The notes under the pieces are model-generated. The model saw only the letters and a program-made list of their open reading frames with translations, was not told where the DNA came from and did no database searches. From Karstenula rhodostoma CBS 690.94 (lineage: Eukaryota > Ascomycota > Dothideomycetes > Pleosporales > Didymosphaeriaceae), in assembly GCA_010093485.1 (NCBI GenBank), contig MU001492.1, positions 26,228 through 90,227 on the forward strand: a stretch of 64,000 nt of DNA, in the 5' to 3' direction. Position numbers and translations under genes: made by a program. This document shows positions 41,100 to 52,167 of the stretch, piece by piece (the first letter of the stretch is position 1; each line of letters begins with the position of its first letter).

Positions 41100-42277
41100 T
41101 GCATGTAGACTTAACGAGGTTGGCCGCTGTGATGATTTGGAGCCTGAGTGAACTTGGTCTGAGTGAATTTGGCCTGGGAAAGTTAATGAAAACAAAGCCT
41201 ATAATGATTGACAAGAAAAACTCATAGATGGCCTCACATACATTGTTGCAGAGCCTCTTTGCGGCGGAGCCCTGGATTTCCGAGCCTTCCAACAAGGATA
41301 CGATAGACTATAAAAACGTAGACGGGCAGTGAAACAACAATACTGAGATGACCAGCCTTTTCGTAATGGCGCACCTTTAAGGCGGCGTACACAGTACACA
41401 CCCACATCTCCTAAGACAGTCACAAAGATTGCTCTGAGGGTCCGAGGACGAGGTGACGCCTGAGACATGAATACATTACGCACGCTTAGTCGTGACAAAT
41501 TGGAATAGAACATTGCGTTGCAGCCCCAGGCTAATAACACAGGCATTAAAATCAGCTTAAGACGTCCAAGACGCAACTTGAAAGCCGATGATTTCTATAT
41601 ATTACGGTAGGCAGTTCTTGACAGAACGCTTTTACAACCTCGAAGCAGGTGGTCAACACCATGTAGAGCAGTTAAACACAAAACATCCACTGCGATGGTG
41701 CATTCGCTGCTGCCCAGTGGGTTAAATACAGCGCACATGGTATCAAACACCACCTCAGAACATTCAAGCGTATAGAGTCCCTCATTTAAGCCTGCAGAAT
41801 GATCACACATTGTAACTTTCAAGCGCTGGACGGAGCATCGGAGCTAAGACACGACGGAGCGAGCGGTCCCGGTCCCCCTTGGGGAAAGCATCCCAGGCTC
41901 TCAAAATCTTAATGAGACAGCATTGTAGATGCGTGAAATCGGAGTCTACTATTGAACGTCTCATCTGGTTAAACAGGTGGTGGCTGGATCAGGTTGCGGG
42001 GCAGCTGTTTTATTCCGAGCTCTCTCGCCCGAGAAAAGCACCTCGACGTTGTGTGACCACAGTATCCATGGATAAGAACGGTCCAAGCTGCTCAATGGCC
42101 ACTTAGTATGAGATACTCAATGTATCTGGGGTTCAGGTGCAGTCCGATTATCGAACGCGTCTTGTCGCCAAAGAATGCCGCAGAAGGGCGTTGAACTATA
42201 TAAACTAGTTCTGGAAAGCCGCCCCTCTGCTCCTGTCTTTGCGACTCAAAACCGAACCCCATCTCTCAGCATCGTTC
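41100..42277. other. Stretch without a supported gene
   Basis: Only short frames without recognisable domains. The right end must hold the promoter of the LPMO gene; a tataaa-like word (ctatataaac) occurs about 80 bp before its ATG. Confidence 0.5.
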
Positions 42278-43524
42278 ATGATGGTCTCCCTACCCAAATT
42301 GGCGATACTTCTGGCGGGGGCCTCCTTGAGTCAGGCGCATTGTATGAAGACACCCACTGACCCTTCCCACACGTTGTAAACCTAACAAGTCAAGTGGTGT
42401 TCGTACGCCTAGCCCATAACGGGGTGTGGCAACCCCCACTCCGATTCATACGGTGCGTACACCATACTATCCTTCCATCACTTCTTTCAATCCCACTCTG
42501 ACCCATCGCTAGCAACAACACTTCCCCCTTCCAAGAGGATCCCAGCGGAGGACGTACTGCTGAATCTTGGTGGGCCTCCCCAACCTGGCCCACGGATGCA
42601 CCTAATTCTGTACGTTGCGGTCGTGACAACATGGGATGGGCGAACAAAACAGACGTATTGAAAGTCAAGCCTGGTGACACGATGGAGTTTGTTCTTACAG
42701 GGGCCTCTCTGGAGCCTTGGACTTGGGACAATGAGGATTTGGTGCAGTGGGACAATTGTCCCGAAGGTAGGGGAGCGTGCAACACAAGATCCAACAACAC
42801 GGACAAGGTACGATACATGACATGTAGCCCCTCCTGTCTCTCGATACAAAATCTTGGCTGACACGCTTCTTACAGTCCATTAGGCCGTTCAAAGTCATCC
42901 ACCCGGGCTCCGTAATCATGCATCTGTCCAAGGTGCCCGCGGGCCAAGATGTCCATGCGTACGATGGCAGTGGCGAATGGGTCAAGATCTACACTCTGGG
43001 TCTCGAGATCCGAAAGGACCTCTGGCCAGATGTCGTCTATTGGCTTCCGTTGAATGGAGCCGAATTGCCACCAAGGGTAAATTGAAACATACCCCGAGTC
43101 GCTTGTGCCCACACTAAAGCGCAATCATAGTTCATCGCCACGATTCCCAAGCAAACTCCAGGTGGGCAGTACCTACTGCGCGTAGACCAGTCGGTTCTTG
43201 GTCAATATGGTGTTGACCCGCAAATCTATCCGTCCTGTGCGCAAATCGAAGTTGTCAGTGAAGTCACGGGAGACCTACCCAAAGCCGTTAAAATCCCCGA
43301 AGCTCTACAAAAGGACTCTCCTGGTACGTTGAGATTTGTTTCGAGACATTTTACAATGGACTAACGGAGCGGAAACAGGTATGGCGTATGTTCCGGAACA
43401 TTGGCCGAATGGGTACACGTACCCTGGAGGGCCGCTCTGGGATGGCGAGAAGTTGGAGCAGGATTACCCGCCGCACAAGGACCTGAGTCTGGAGGATGGG
43501 CCACCCAATCTTAGCTCTGCTTAG
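42278..43524 (+). CDS. AA9-type lytic polysaccharide monooxygenase, secreted
   Basis: Six exons (42278-42341, 42395-42452, 42513-42807, 42876-43076, 43131-43323, 43379-43524; introns 53-68 bp) give 318 aa. Residues 1-20 are a signal peptide ending SLSQA. The mature protein would begin with His21, the first ligand of the copper histidine brace, followed by VFVRLAHNGVW. The second brace histidine is probably in VIHPGSVIMHLSKVP. The C-terminal part keeps the AA9 signature QIYPSCAQIEV with the conserved Gln and axial Tyr. No carbohydrate-binding module is present. Family role: oxidative cleavage of cellulose or related glycans outside the cell. The usual EHxxLH segment before the Q-x-Y motif reads VDQSVLG here, so a second-sphere histidine seems to be missing. 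ATG 42281 is an equally good start. Confidence 0.88.
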
Positions 43525-43566
43525 TTTGGCAGAACCGAGAGAGGGGGAAGTGGAGCCTTGGGTGGT

Positions 43567-43960
43567 ACGATTGAGTTTACAGAAGGCGATTTTTATGCAG
43601 AGCGGCCGTCGACCGGCGGGTCATGGACGAGGTCAGTGCGCGACCTCGGTGCCGCTATGATGAAACAAAATCATTCTCTATGATTTCTTCGCTTTTCAAC
43701 CGACTTGCGCAAACGTGTCAGTGATACCCGGCGTGCGACAGTGAATACCACGTGCTGAACAGGCAAAGCCATTGTGAGTTGTTAGCCAACTTCACACGCG
43801 ACGCAGGGTTAGGGTTACAATCCACCAGATCACGCCCTCTGTCCTCGCCGGCACCTTTACCATTCCCCACCTCTTAACCTCCAACCCTGCCTCTATAGTC
43901 ACCCTCGTCACCGACTGCATGGCCGCCTCTCGCGGCAAGGTGAACACCGGTGATATAGTA
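43567..43960 (+). repeat. Direct repeat, right copy, with interstitial telomere-like repeat
   Basis: A degenerate copy of 40568-40900. It carries an extra insertion containing agggttagggtta at about 43806-43818, two units of the vertebrate/fungal telomere repeat TTAGGG, which the left copy lacks. Its open frame (ITPSVLAGTFTIPHLLTS) is a fragment of the unknown gene at 39101-41099. Confidence 0.8.
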
Positions 43961-44323
43961 TTAGGAGATGATTCTAGACTTGTATAGTAGCCCGAGTTAC
44001 TCTAGGATCAACTATTCTATATCCAGCTGTCAAAGGCCTTGGCTTACCTCCACTCTTCATGCTCCCATAAGAGACCGCCTTTAGATCTGGAATCTCTACG
44101 CGTGCGCATTTCTCTTTATTTGGCATTAGCGCTGCGGCGCTGGTTTAGATGTTGGTGTGGGGAAAGTCTTTGTTTTATCTATATATTTTCCATCACCCGG
44201 GGAATCGCACTTGACTTCCGTATCAACCGACGTATATTCATTTTGAGTCCACTTACTTATGACTAATACGATTCAGTCTTATAAGGAATCCATGAACAGC
44301 CCTGTCGCAGAGCGGCGTCGCAC
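43961..44323. other. Intergenic stretch
   Basis: No supported gene. It separates the right repeat copy from the 3' end of the P450 gene. Confidence 0.5.
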
Positions 44324-46005
44324 TTAGTGATGTCGTTTTTCCAACGCCAGCCAAAGTGGCCCTTTTTCCACCACCATCATCATCTTTAGATCCTCCCATC
44401 TAAAAGGTTTTTCCTTGATCATTGACAGTCGAAAATTCCACAACAACTTCGCTACCATGATTTTCATCTCTGCCAAAGCTAGAGGCTTTCCGATGCAGCC
44501 TGTTGGGCCGACGCTGAAAGGCTGGCTCGCAGACAAATTGTCATTCGCGTATTCCTTGGGACGCTTCTCACTTGAAAGCCATCGCTCAGGAGAAAAACTC
44601 CAAGCATTTTTGAAATATTCTTCTGAGTGTAGAAGAACGTGTGGTCGAATAGAGATTGATGTCTGCTCATTCCGGGTAGTTAGCACGTGACCTGTACTAG
44701 TAACCAAACTATACGTACACCTCCGGGGACGAAAAATCCGGCATATGTATCGCCCTTGTCCGGAACGATTCGCGGTAAACCTCCTGGTACAGCATAGCAC
44801 AATCGAAGACTTTCGTTGAGCACTGCATCCAAGTACTCGAGGTTTTTGGTTGACTCCACAGTGATTGCCTGGTTGGACCCAAACTGCTTCAGTTCCGACC
44901 AGAGAGTCTCCTGTGCGGTGACGTTCGAAGCTAATCTGTAGAGACACCCTACCAGTGTGGTCGCAGTGGTTTCTGACCCAGCAACAAGTATCACTCCAAA
45001 GGTAGACTGTATCTCCCCAAGTGACATCTTGTCTGGCGACATCTCCATTTCTCGAAGGAACGGTGACAGGAAGTCGGGGCGGCTCGTCTTGAGCTCGACG
45101 CGTTGTTGTATCTTTGCGTTGGTAAACTCGGTATGTTGCTTCTGTTGTTCACGTAACCTCTTTGGTATCAAGGCCTGGAGCAGGAACCATCCCCCAGGGA
45201 AGAACCGTACCGCAGCTGCGATGATCATACCCTTGAAAAACATGTACAACGTCTTGACCCAGGGGTGGTATGCGCTCTGATCAAGGCAGTGGAAAGACTC
45301 GCCCATAGCCAGGTCACCAATAATGTCCATAGTGTAGAAGTTAGTCCAATCGAGCATGTTCACCACTGTGGCCTCGGCCCGCAAGGTTTTGTCTTGGTGT
45401 ATTGCCGACAGGTGATCGATGACTTTGTTAGCAAATTTCTCTAGCACCGGAGCTTGGTCAAGGAGAGATTGCCCGTTAAACGATGTAGACAAAAGTCTTC
45501 GCATGCGAGCCCGGACTTGGATATCCGCTGTTGTGACGATGTTTGGTGGCATGCCTTCCGGAGCTACGTAGGATTAACTCGTCATCAAATCTTCGTGTCA
45601 ACTGACTTACCCAAGTACCATATGGTATCTTTTTTGGCCTCGGTGTGACCTTTCCGGTGCATGTAGATGTCTCTCCATGCTTTTTCCGTTGCAAAAGAGA
45701 GCTCATTAGGTGCGAGGCGAACGACAGGTCCATATTTCTCGTGAAATTTGAGCATGTCGTTGTTCAGATTGCCACGCAAAAGGGACACCACGTATGGAAT
45801 GCGACTAGTCGCCCATAATCGTGGGCCAGGATAACAGGACAGGGGATGGAAGTATACTCTTCTGATGGCGATGTGAATCATTGTCTGTGTTTTAATTAGC
45901 AGTGAAACACATGTCCTTCCTGTGAACAGATTGAGCGCTTACGACTCCGATCAGAGTCACCAGAGTTGGCAAAGCAGTCCTCAGATGTAGGCTGAAGTAT
46001 GTCAT
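44324..46005 (-). CDS. Cytochrome P450 monooxygenase
   Basis: Four exons (45943-46005, 45611-45884, 44719-45563, 44324-44662; introns 58, 47 and 56 bp) give 506 aa. Exon 1 supplies a hydrophobic N-terminal anchor, followed by FHPLSCYPGP, the proline-rich hinge of ER-bound fungal P450s. Key motifs are I-helix AGSETT (residues 307-312), ExxR as ESLR (363-366), PERW (about 419-422) and the heme loop FSVGPTGC with ligand Cys450. All catalytic motifs are intact. It lies on the same strand as the rhodopsin-domain gene and the diterpene synthase, 4-5 kb from the synthase, so oxidation of the diterpene scaffold is the natural role (inference). The last intron has a gctaac branch site and was chosen because it restores the PGGTSISIRP segment typical before the PERF region. 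Confidence 0.92.
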
Positions 46006-46929
46006 CTCGATTGACGGGGAATTCCTCTCCCGAGGTACTGTTCTGGTCTTTCGCTATGGGCAAGAGGCTCTCAATGCTACGTTATAATAGCGAGGGGAAC
46101 GCTCACTATAAATGATATTAAACTCACCTGGATACTGCACACTCCACAACAGAGTTCCGGCCCCTCCCAATTTAAACAACAGTGCTATAATTAGAGACTT
46201 TTGCGGAGGGCAGCAGCAGATATGAGTTCTGTACCCGCTGCCGGAACACCATGTAAATTAAAACAAGGCGTAGTGTGCCTATCACTTAATGCAGGTGTAT
46301 GTATTGCCAAGCTTTATATATATATATCATGCACGGTCATGGCGTTAGTAAACGCTAGGCGATAGGGACCTACACTTTCCTACTAGCCGGGAATGTAACG
46401 GGTGGCACCACATGACGTTTAGGATCACACGGAGTTCAACATTCCGGGAGGCGTAGCACCAAGGCGGGTTGAGTGCAGATCCCGAAAATCACGAAGCGCC
46501 AGGATTAAGTGCTGCAATATTACCGACACCTCGTTTGTTTCGGACTCCGTCGATATTGAGCATGCAAAGGGTGGACTGGCCCCAAAAGAATCGATAGGTC
46601 TTGCCGCTAGGTCGCGTTCCAGAACCTATGGGTGCATGCTTATTTGTCTATCGTATCAATGTCTGGTGCAAGCCCGTGTACTGGTCGGGGAAGTTGTGCA
46701 TGAGATTTAAACAAAGTCGAAAGTGAAGATACTCAATACGCTTTCTAAAGAACGATTTGGAAGTGCCAAACCCACCAACATGACCTGGGAACACGAGGAC
46801 TAGACAGTTACCAACACAATTCCAAGCGCTGCAGCGATCCCAAAAGGCATCCAATGGGAATTGATTTCCCGAGTCCCACTTCAACCCATTTATAGTCCCC
46901 CATTATAACCTACACGTCCGAGGACAAAG
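46006..46929. other. Intergenic stretch with P450 promoter
   Basis: No supported gene. It contains a (TA)n run at about 46314-46326. The first few hundred bases upstream of 46005 should hold the P450 promoter. Confidence 0.5.
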
Positions 46930-48216
46930 CTACCGTGCAGTATCGTAATCAACATCCCAATCTGTCCGCACAACAATCCTCTTTGGTACCCCTTCTCCAG
47001 TCACCAGCTCTTTCAACGAATCGCTGTCACTGACTGGTTTGGCCCCATCTCCTTGGGTTTCAAGATTTTCGTATAATGTGGCTACGGTGTCGAGTGGGTA
47101 TACATCTAATGTTCGTGCACGGGTACGCCTTGATCCAATGGAGAGCCCATAGGTGTAGGATCCCTTGCTCTGATTAGAAAGAGTCTTTCTTGGTCCAACC
47201 AATTCTGCAACTCGTGGGATTATGGGCCGCAGTAGCGGCAGACTGCAGTTGACGATTCCGAGGAGCGGCTCAAGTACGGAAAGAATCCCGACAGATGCGT
47301 AATCATGGGTGACGTCTTGTAGATCAGCCTTTGTAGTGTCGATAACTCGTATCAAAGTAATGACACAAATCCTTCAGGAGGGTGTCAGCATAATCCGTTG
47401 TCTACTTGGCCCACAGACTTACCCGGATCCCATTGCGAAAACAAAAGTCAGCGAGATCTTCTTCGACAATGGTAAGCGTAAATTCCAGAGGAGCGGCATG
47501 GGCATCGCTATCAGAACGACATCCTGAACCAGATTCTGTAAGCCTGTCCAAATATAGAAGCGCTGCCGGTCGCCGCAATGCCCGCCTGCAATGGACTGAT
47601 CCCAATTGTATGCAAAAGGGCGACAAATCAAGGCTGCACCGATCCAATTGGCAAACAGGTATGCTACATTGATACCAAGAAATGCATAACAGAGAATCTT
47701 GAACCTGCGTGATGGAAAAACTCGCAGATATAACAAAATCATCGAAACTCGGACAAGAGTATTGCTGGTTGTCCAGGTATATATGCCGACAAGCATGCCC
47801 TGTTGCAGTGACCGTCAGCTGAAGCCATTGCTACAATCTGTCATATTGGTCCCACCTTGGCAAGCTCGCTGATCTGTTTGGGAGTAACATCTTGGATTGG
47901 TAAACCGAGCCCTTGGACAACAGCTGTCTCATTATTAGAAATAGCGGCATGGGCTTTCCTGGGTCAACTTACTGTTGACAGTTGAACCGAGTAGTATCAA
48001 AGCCACAAACTATGGTGGCTTAGCCGAGCACTCTCCCATGACTTCAGAGCTTACAAGAGCCGCGATGCAAGTGTAGTCACTTGCGTCGAGAGACATCTTC
48101 TGTATACGCCTTGCCCATAACCTCAGAGCAACTGCTAACATAGCAAGCAATCCTCCGGAGGCGCCTATAGCTACAAGAGCTATGCCAGTATGGTTGTACC
48201 TTGGAATTGGAGCCAT
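46930..48216 (-). CDS. Fungal rhodopsin-domain (PTH11-like) integral membrane protein
   Basis: Five exons (48055-48216, 47973-48009, 47856-47923, 47423-47799, 46930-47371; introns 45, 49, 56 and 51 bp) give 361 aa. Several hydrophobic helices are visible, including IALVAIGASGGLLAML, VSMILLYLRVF and IWTGLQNLVQDVVLIAMPM. The segment CRPFAYNWDQSIAGGHC, then PMPLLWNLRLP, is the hallmark of the fungal Rhodopsin_dom family. The C-terminal ~130 residues are hydrophilic, probably cytosolic. Members are seven-helix proteins of mostly unknown function, often found in or near secondary metabolite clusters. It lies between the P450 and the diterpene synthase on the same strand, 283 bp downstream of the synthase stop. 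Confidence 0.85.
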
Positions 48217-48499
48217 AATTTCGAACGAATGGTGTAAGTGAGAGGGAGAAGAAGGTAAAGGCCGCTTGTTAGGGATGAAAGAGCTTGATGTAACTCGAAT
48301 GTTCCGATGGGGATACTCTGGCTATTTTGCCTGGCATCCAAGTTTCCCGAGACACAGTCGATACATCACCTCAGCTGTGTTAGGATTAACTTCGGAGAGC
48401 AAGGGAATACTGATTTGATGCATGAAGAGGCGGGGAACCTTGGGGCCAAGTGTAAGATTATGTGCCCAAGCCGATGTGTATGCGCAAACAGGGTCCTAA

Positions 48500-51400
48500 T
48501 CACCTCGCCTGGCTCGTCAAATCTCTGGCTAAATACATGTCCGCATATAGTTCGGTGACCGATGTAAACATCTCTATACCCGCACAGATTGTGGCGACAT
48601 CTGCTTTCGCTAGGGTCGTCCCGCACCCCTTGCCGATCGAACCATATGTGCCACCCGCGCCGCTTCCGTGCCTAGAAGTTCGCATCTCATCAATCAATGC
48701 ATACATGGCCGAGCGTGAGGCCTGTCGCTCGTATTCACCCAGATGCAGAAGACTGGCTCGCACACAATCCAGTGCGCCCTCGCGTGGGGATGAATCGCTC
48801 AGCGTAGGTGAGATTTGCACCCCTCTGTGGAATTCTTGAAAATTCACACTGTTGAGATTCCCTTCCAGCTGATCTCGACCGATTGAAGCGTAGTCGTTGA
48901 ATAAGCGGCTCATCACGGCCAGGTGAGCGCAGAGGTCACTAGCTTTGTACTTTTGTCCTGGCGTCTCGAAACAGTCATCCTTGGGGGTGCTCTTACCTTT
49001 GCACCCGAGCAAACAGGTGTAAAAGGCAAAAGAGACCGGACAGGAGATATGTGTAGAGGCTGTAGTTTTGACCCAACGGTAAAAGGAAGGTCGGGAAGAT
49101 CTGAACAGCGTGTGGCCGGTCGAAGACTTTAGCGACGCACTAGTACTCAGAGAAGCACTATCCTCCATCTGCTTCATGTGTGAGAGCAGAAAACTTCGGA
49201 GTTCCTCCTGGAGCGTGCTTCGATCGTACTGAGAAGCAGCTTGTACCGATGGGTGGTACATGATCTCACGCGCATATGCTCTGAGTGTGCTGAGGACTTT
49301 CCGAACATCTCCTGGTTGAAACTCGGCATGTTCGTCATGGCATGATGACGAGCCTTCAGCAAGCGGCTTATCTCCACCAAGAAGATCTTTGTGACGGAAG
49401 AGTGAATGCGCCTTGATCCACTCCTTGACATACTTCCTGTCCTGCAACGATAGCGTCGCCACAGAAGACTCCATGTATTCGTCGGCAAGGAAATCCCACA
49501 TGGAAAACTTCATCATCTCCCACAGGAGCGTAGTGGGAACTCTGAGCTGCTGGATGTTCTTGACTAGAATCCACGTAATCGATATATATGGGAGGTACTT
49601 GTCCTCATACCCGTCGCGTAAGGGGAAAATGTCTGCGCGACAAGCTTGTAGCATCCGGGTGAATGTGCGGCCTTCCAAGATAGAGGCATCAAACTTCCAC
49701 GGCGCCTCATTGTGCGCGTAAATAGATTGGAAGAACGCCGACATCTGGCCACATGTCTTGGTTGGTTGGAAATGTTCCGTAATCTCCCGACTCCAATTGA
49801 CATGTGCCGATGTAATGTGCAGCGCGGCGAGATGATACGTGCGAAAAAGCGTCTCCGAGCCGTAGGTAGTCTTCTCAATCCACAGGTATTGGTGCCGGTC
49901 GACTTTGATATCTTCCAGATATTTCTTTCCCTGTTGTATCACTACATCTAAGCGGGACATGATCCCTGGAGGCCACGGCAAACACTTTAGAGCTGCACAT
50001 GCCAACACGGAATACGCAGTTTCCTCTGCACATGATCCCGCCTGTTCTGGGGAAGATTCATGATCGCAAAGAAGTCGGTTCAGCGTCTGGGTGAGTACAA
50101 CGATGGCTCGGTTGGTAACGAGCGTCTGTGGTAGAAGCTTGAGACAACCAGCGTCCCATAACCGAAGCAGTTTGACAAAAGCTTGCGCGAGTAGCATAAG
50201 TGTGTACTTTGGCGACAGATTCTATACACAGGTTAGATCTCGCGGCAACGTTTGAGCTGAATGAGTGCGTACCCATTTGTCAACCATGTTATTCTCCCAC
50301 CAGCAATCGCACAATGCGCTGGCAACTTTCTCAATGGTAGGAATGTAGTGCAGGTGATCATTCATACTCAGTAAGCAAATGAGTGCGTTACAGTTTGCAC
50401 TAACGCTCGGTGTTCTCTCGTAGAGATATGTCGCGACATGTCCGTTGGGCGACATAAAATAAGACATGATGGCCTCGGGAGAAGTTACTCGGTCGAACAG
50501 ACTGAGGAGATATATGCTCTTGGCTGTATCGTCGGCATCGGGCAGCATACCTGAAGCTTTTCGGTATTAGCAGGTTCTGAAATTGGGAAAGAATCATCTC
50601 ACCAAACCCAACCGCGCCGTCATTAGACTTCAACTGCAACTCAAGACTGTCTAGCGCCGACTGTACAAGCCTGTTCTCGAACAACTCACGACGGAACCCT
50701 GATTCGAGGAATGTCGTGAGTACCTGCATGGCGTCATTAAACAAAGTCTCCCGGCCAACGCTCAACATCACATACCCAAGTAAATTCAAAGATTTCGCTA
50801 GGATAAGCGCTGGGGACCCCTCCGAGTCCAAAACCACCCCCATTCTTTACGCACTGTCGAAGATAGAATTCTGAATCCATATCCCAGTCTTGGATGTTCA
50901 TCAGGTATGCTGCTGTTGATGACGGCGAACCAAGCATACTGCCATTCACCCTGTGATGGCGCAGCTTTTCAAAATCGATATCGCCAATGAAAGCTTCCAA
51001 GGAGTGAAGAGCTGTTGTCTGCCTTGGGCCGTAGAGAAGGTTCAAGTCGAACTTTTCCATCTTTGAAGCATGGAGTCCGAGCAGTACGTGCTTGTCTGGA
51101 AAGACAAATTGAATGTCGTAAGCCTCTAACATCTTCAAGATAGCCGGTACAATGATCTCAAAGCCGACGTGGATACAGGAAGTAGCATCCCATTGTATCA
51201 GACTCTGCTGCAGATACTTTTGTCCGTCGCTCTGACGCTTGAGCAAGTCCTGCGTTCGTAGAGAGTTGTGATTGTCCTCTTTCGCGAGCCGAACAGCGAT
51301 TGCGAGGATCGCTGCGGACGTATCTAGGATACCATCAATGTCGGAGGCGTTGCTCGGCCATCCAGACTTGTCCGACTGTTGGCTCAAGACGTATTGGAAG

Positions 51401-51567
51401 CTCTCTGGAAATAGCCAGGCGCCACGGGGACTTTGTATCATGGAGACCCAAGCACTATCGTAAACTGACATGGTCCAAGATCCTTCAAATTCGCCTTGGG
51501 ATACATATCCTCTAGCGACGCGGAGGGCTAACTCCTTCGCTTGAAACTCAACGTGATTCATGCTCAT
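48500..51567 (-). CDS. Bifunctional class II/class I diterpene cyclase (CPS/KS type)
   Basis: Four exons (50776-51567, 50603-50723, 50273-50550, 48500-50221; introns 52, 52 and 51 bp) give 970 aa, near the length of known fungal bifunctional cyclases (about 950). The N-terminal class II half has LPDADDTAK with the catalytic DxDD (D309-A-D-D312), which protonates GGPP to a copalyl-type diphosphate. The C-terminal class I half has DEYME (644-648), the fungal DExxE form of DDxxD, and NDYASIGRDQLEGNLNS (from N839), the second Mg2+ site, for ionisation and further cyclisation. Relatives include ent-kaurene synthase of gibberellin producers and aphidicolanol synthase of Phoma. Which tetracyclic or tricyclic skeleton forms cannot be read from sequence. 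All motifs are intact. It shares a 600-bp divergent promoter with the MFS gene. Confidence 0.95.
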
Positions 51568-52167
51568 TTTATTGATGGATAGTTGCTTGATTGAAAAAAG
51601 GGAGATAAGAGTCAGAAAGTCAGACTGTTAGGGGCTTTTGAAAGGGAGAAGATGTGTCCAAAAACTTGATTGCTGAAGAATTTGTGCAGAACGCAATGTT
51701 CACATCGAATGCATGCAACCAATTTGATTGCCGGAAATCAAAGATACGGTCCAGGTCTGCATAATGCCTGTCGACTTTGGAAATATTGACCTCATGATCT
51801 GCGCCATGTCAAAGCAGTCAGACTGCGAAGTGCCTTTGAATGCCATGCAAAATAATGTATGTTGTCAGGCGGCGTAGTCCTCGCGCAGCGACATTCAACC
51901 GCCTCCGATTGGTGCGCATAAAAGGCGCTATGGGGCGGACCGACGTGCAGCGGAGAGGGTGTGGCACCGTTTATGGAACCACAATGGTGGAGTCTGGGAA
52001 TACGGATATTGGAGGCTGCAGTCATGCCTTGACCGCGGGTAAATCTGCTCGGACTCCGACACAAGGGATTACGAGTGACTCTTCTCTGCCGCACAATCGT
52101 GTTTTTACGTAGGTATTCTCTTTGCACCTCAGTTCTCCAACCAAATATTCATCGATCATTTGCAGCC
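51568..52167. promoter_or_regulatory. Divergent promoter of the cyclase and MFS genes
   Basis: 600 bp between the two start codons. It contains the inverted half-sites AGGCGG (51867-51872) and CCGCCT (51899-51904), 26 bp apart, as expected for a symmetric zinc-cluster (Zn2Cys6) or C2H2 regulator. A CCAAT box (ATTGG, about 51908) and a TATA-like cataaaagg (about 51918) lie beside it. No regulator gene is visible in the window. The motif assignment is inference. Confidence 0.5.
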
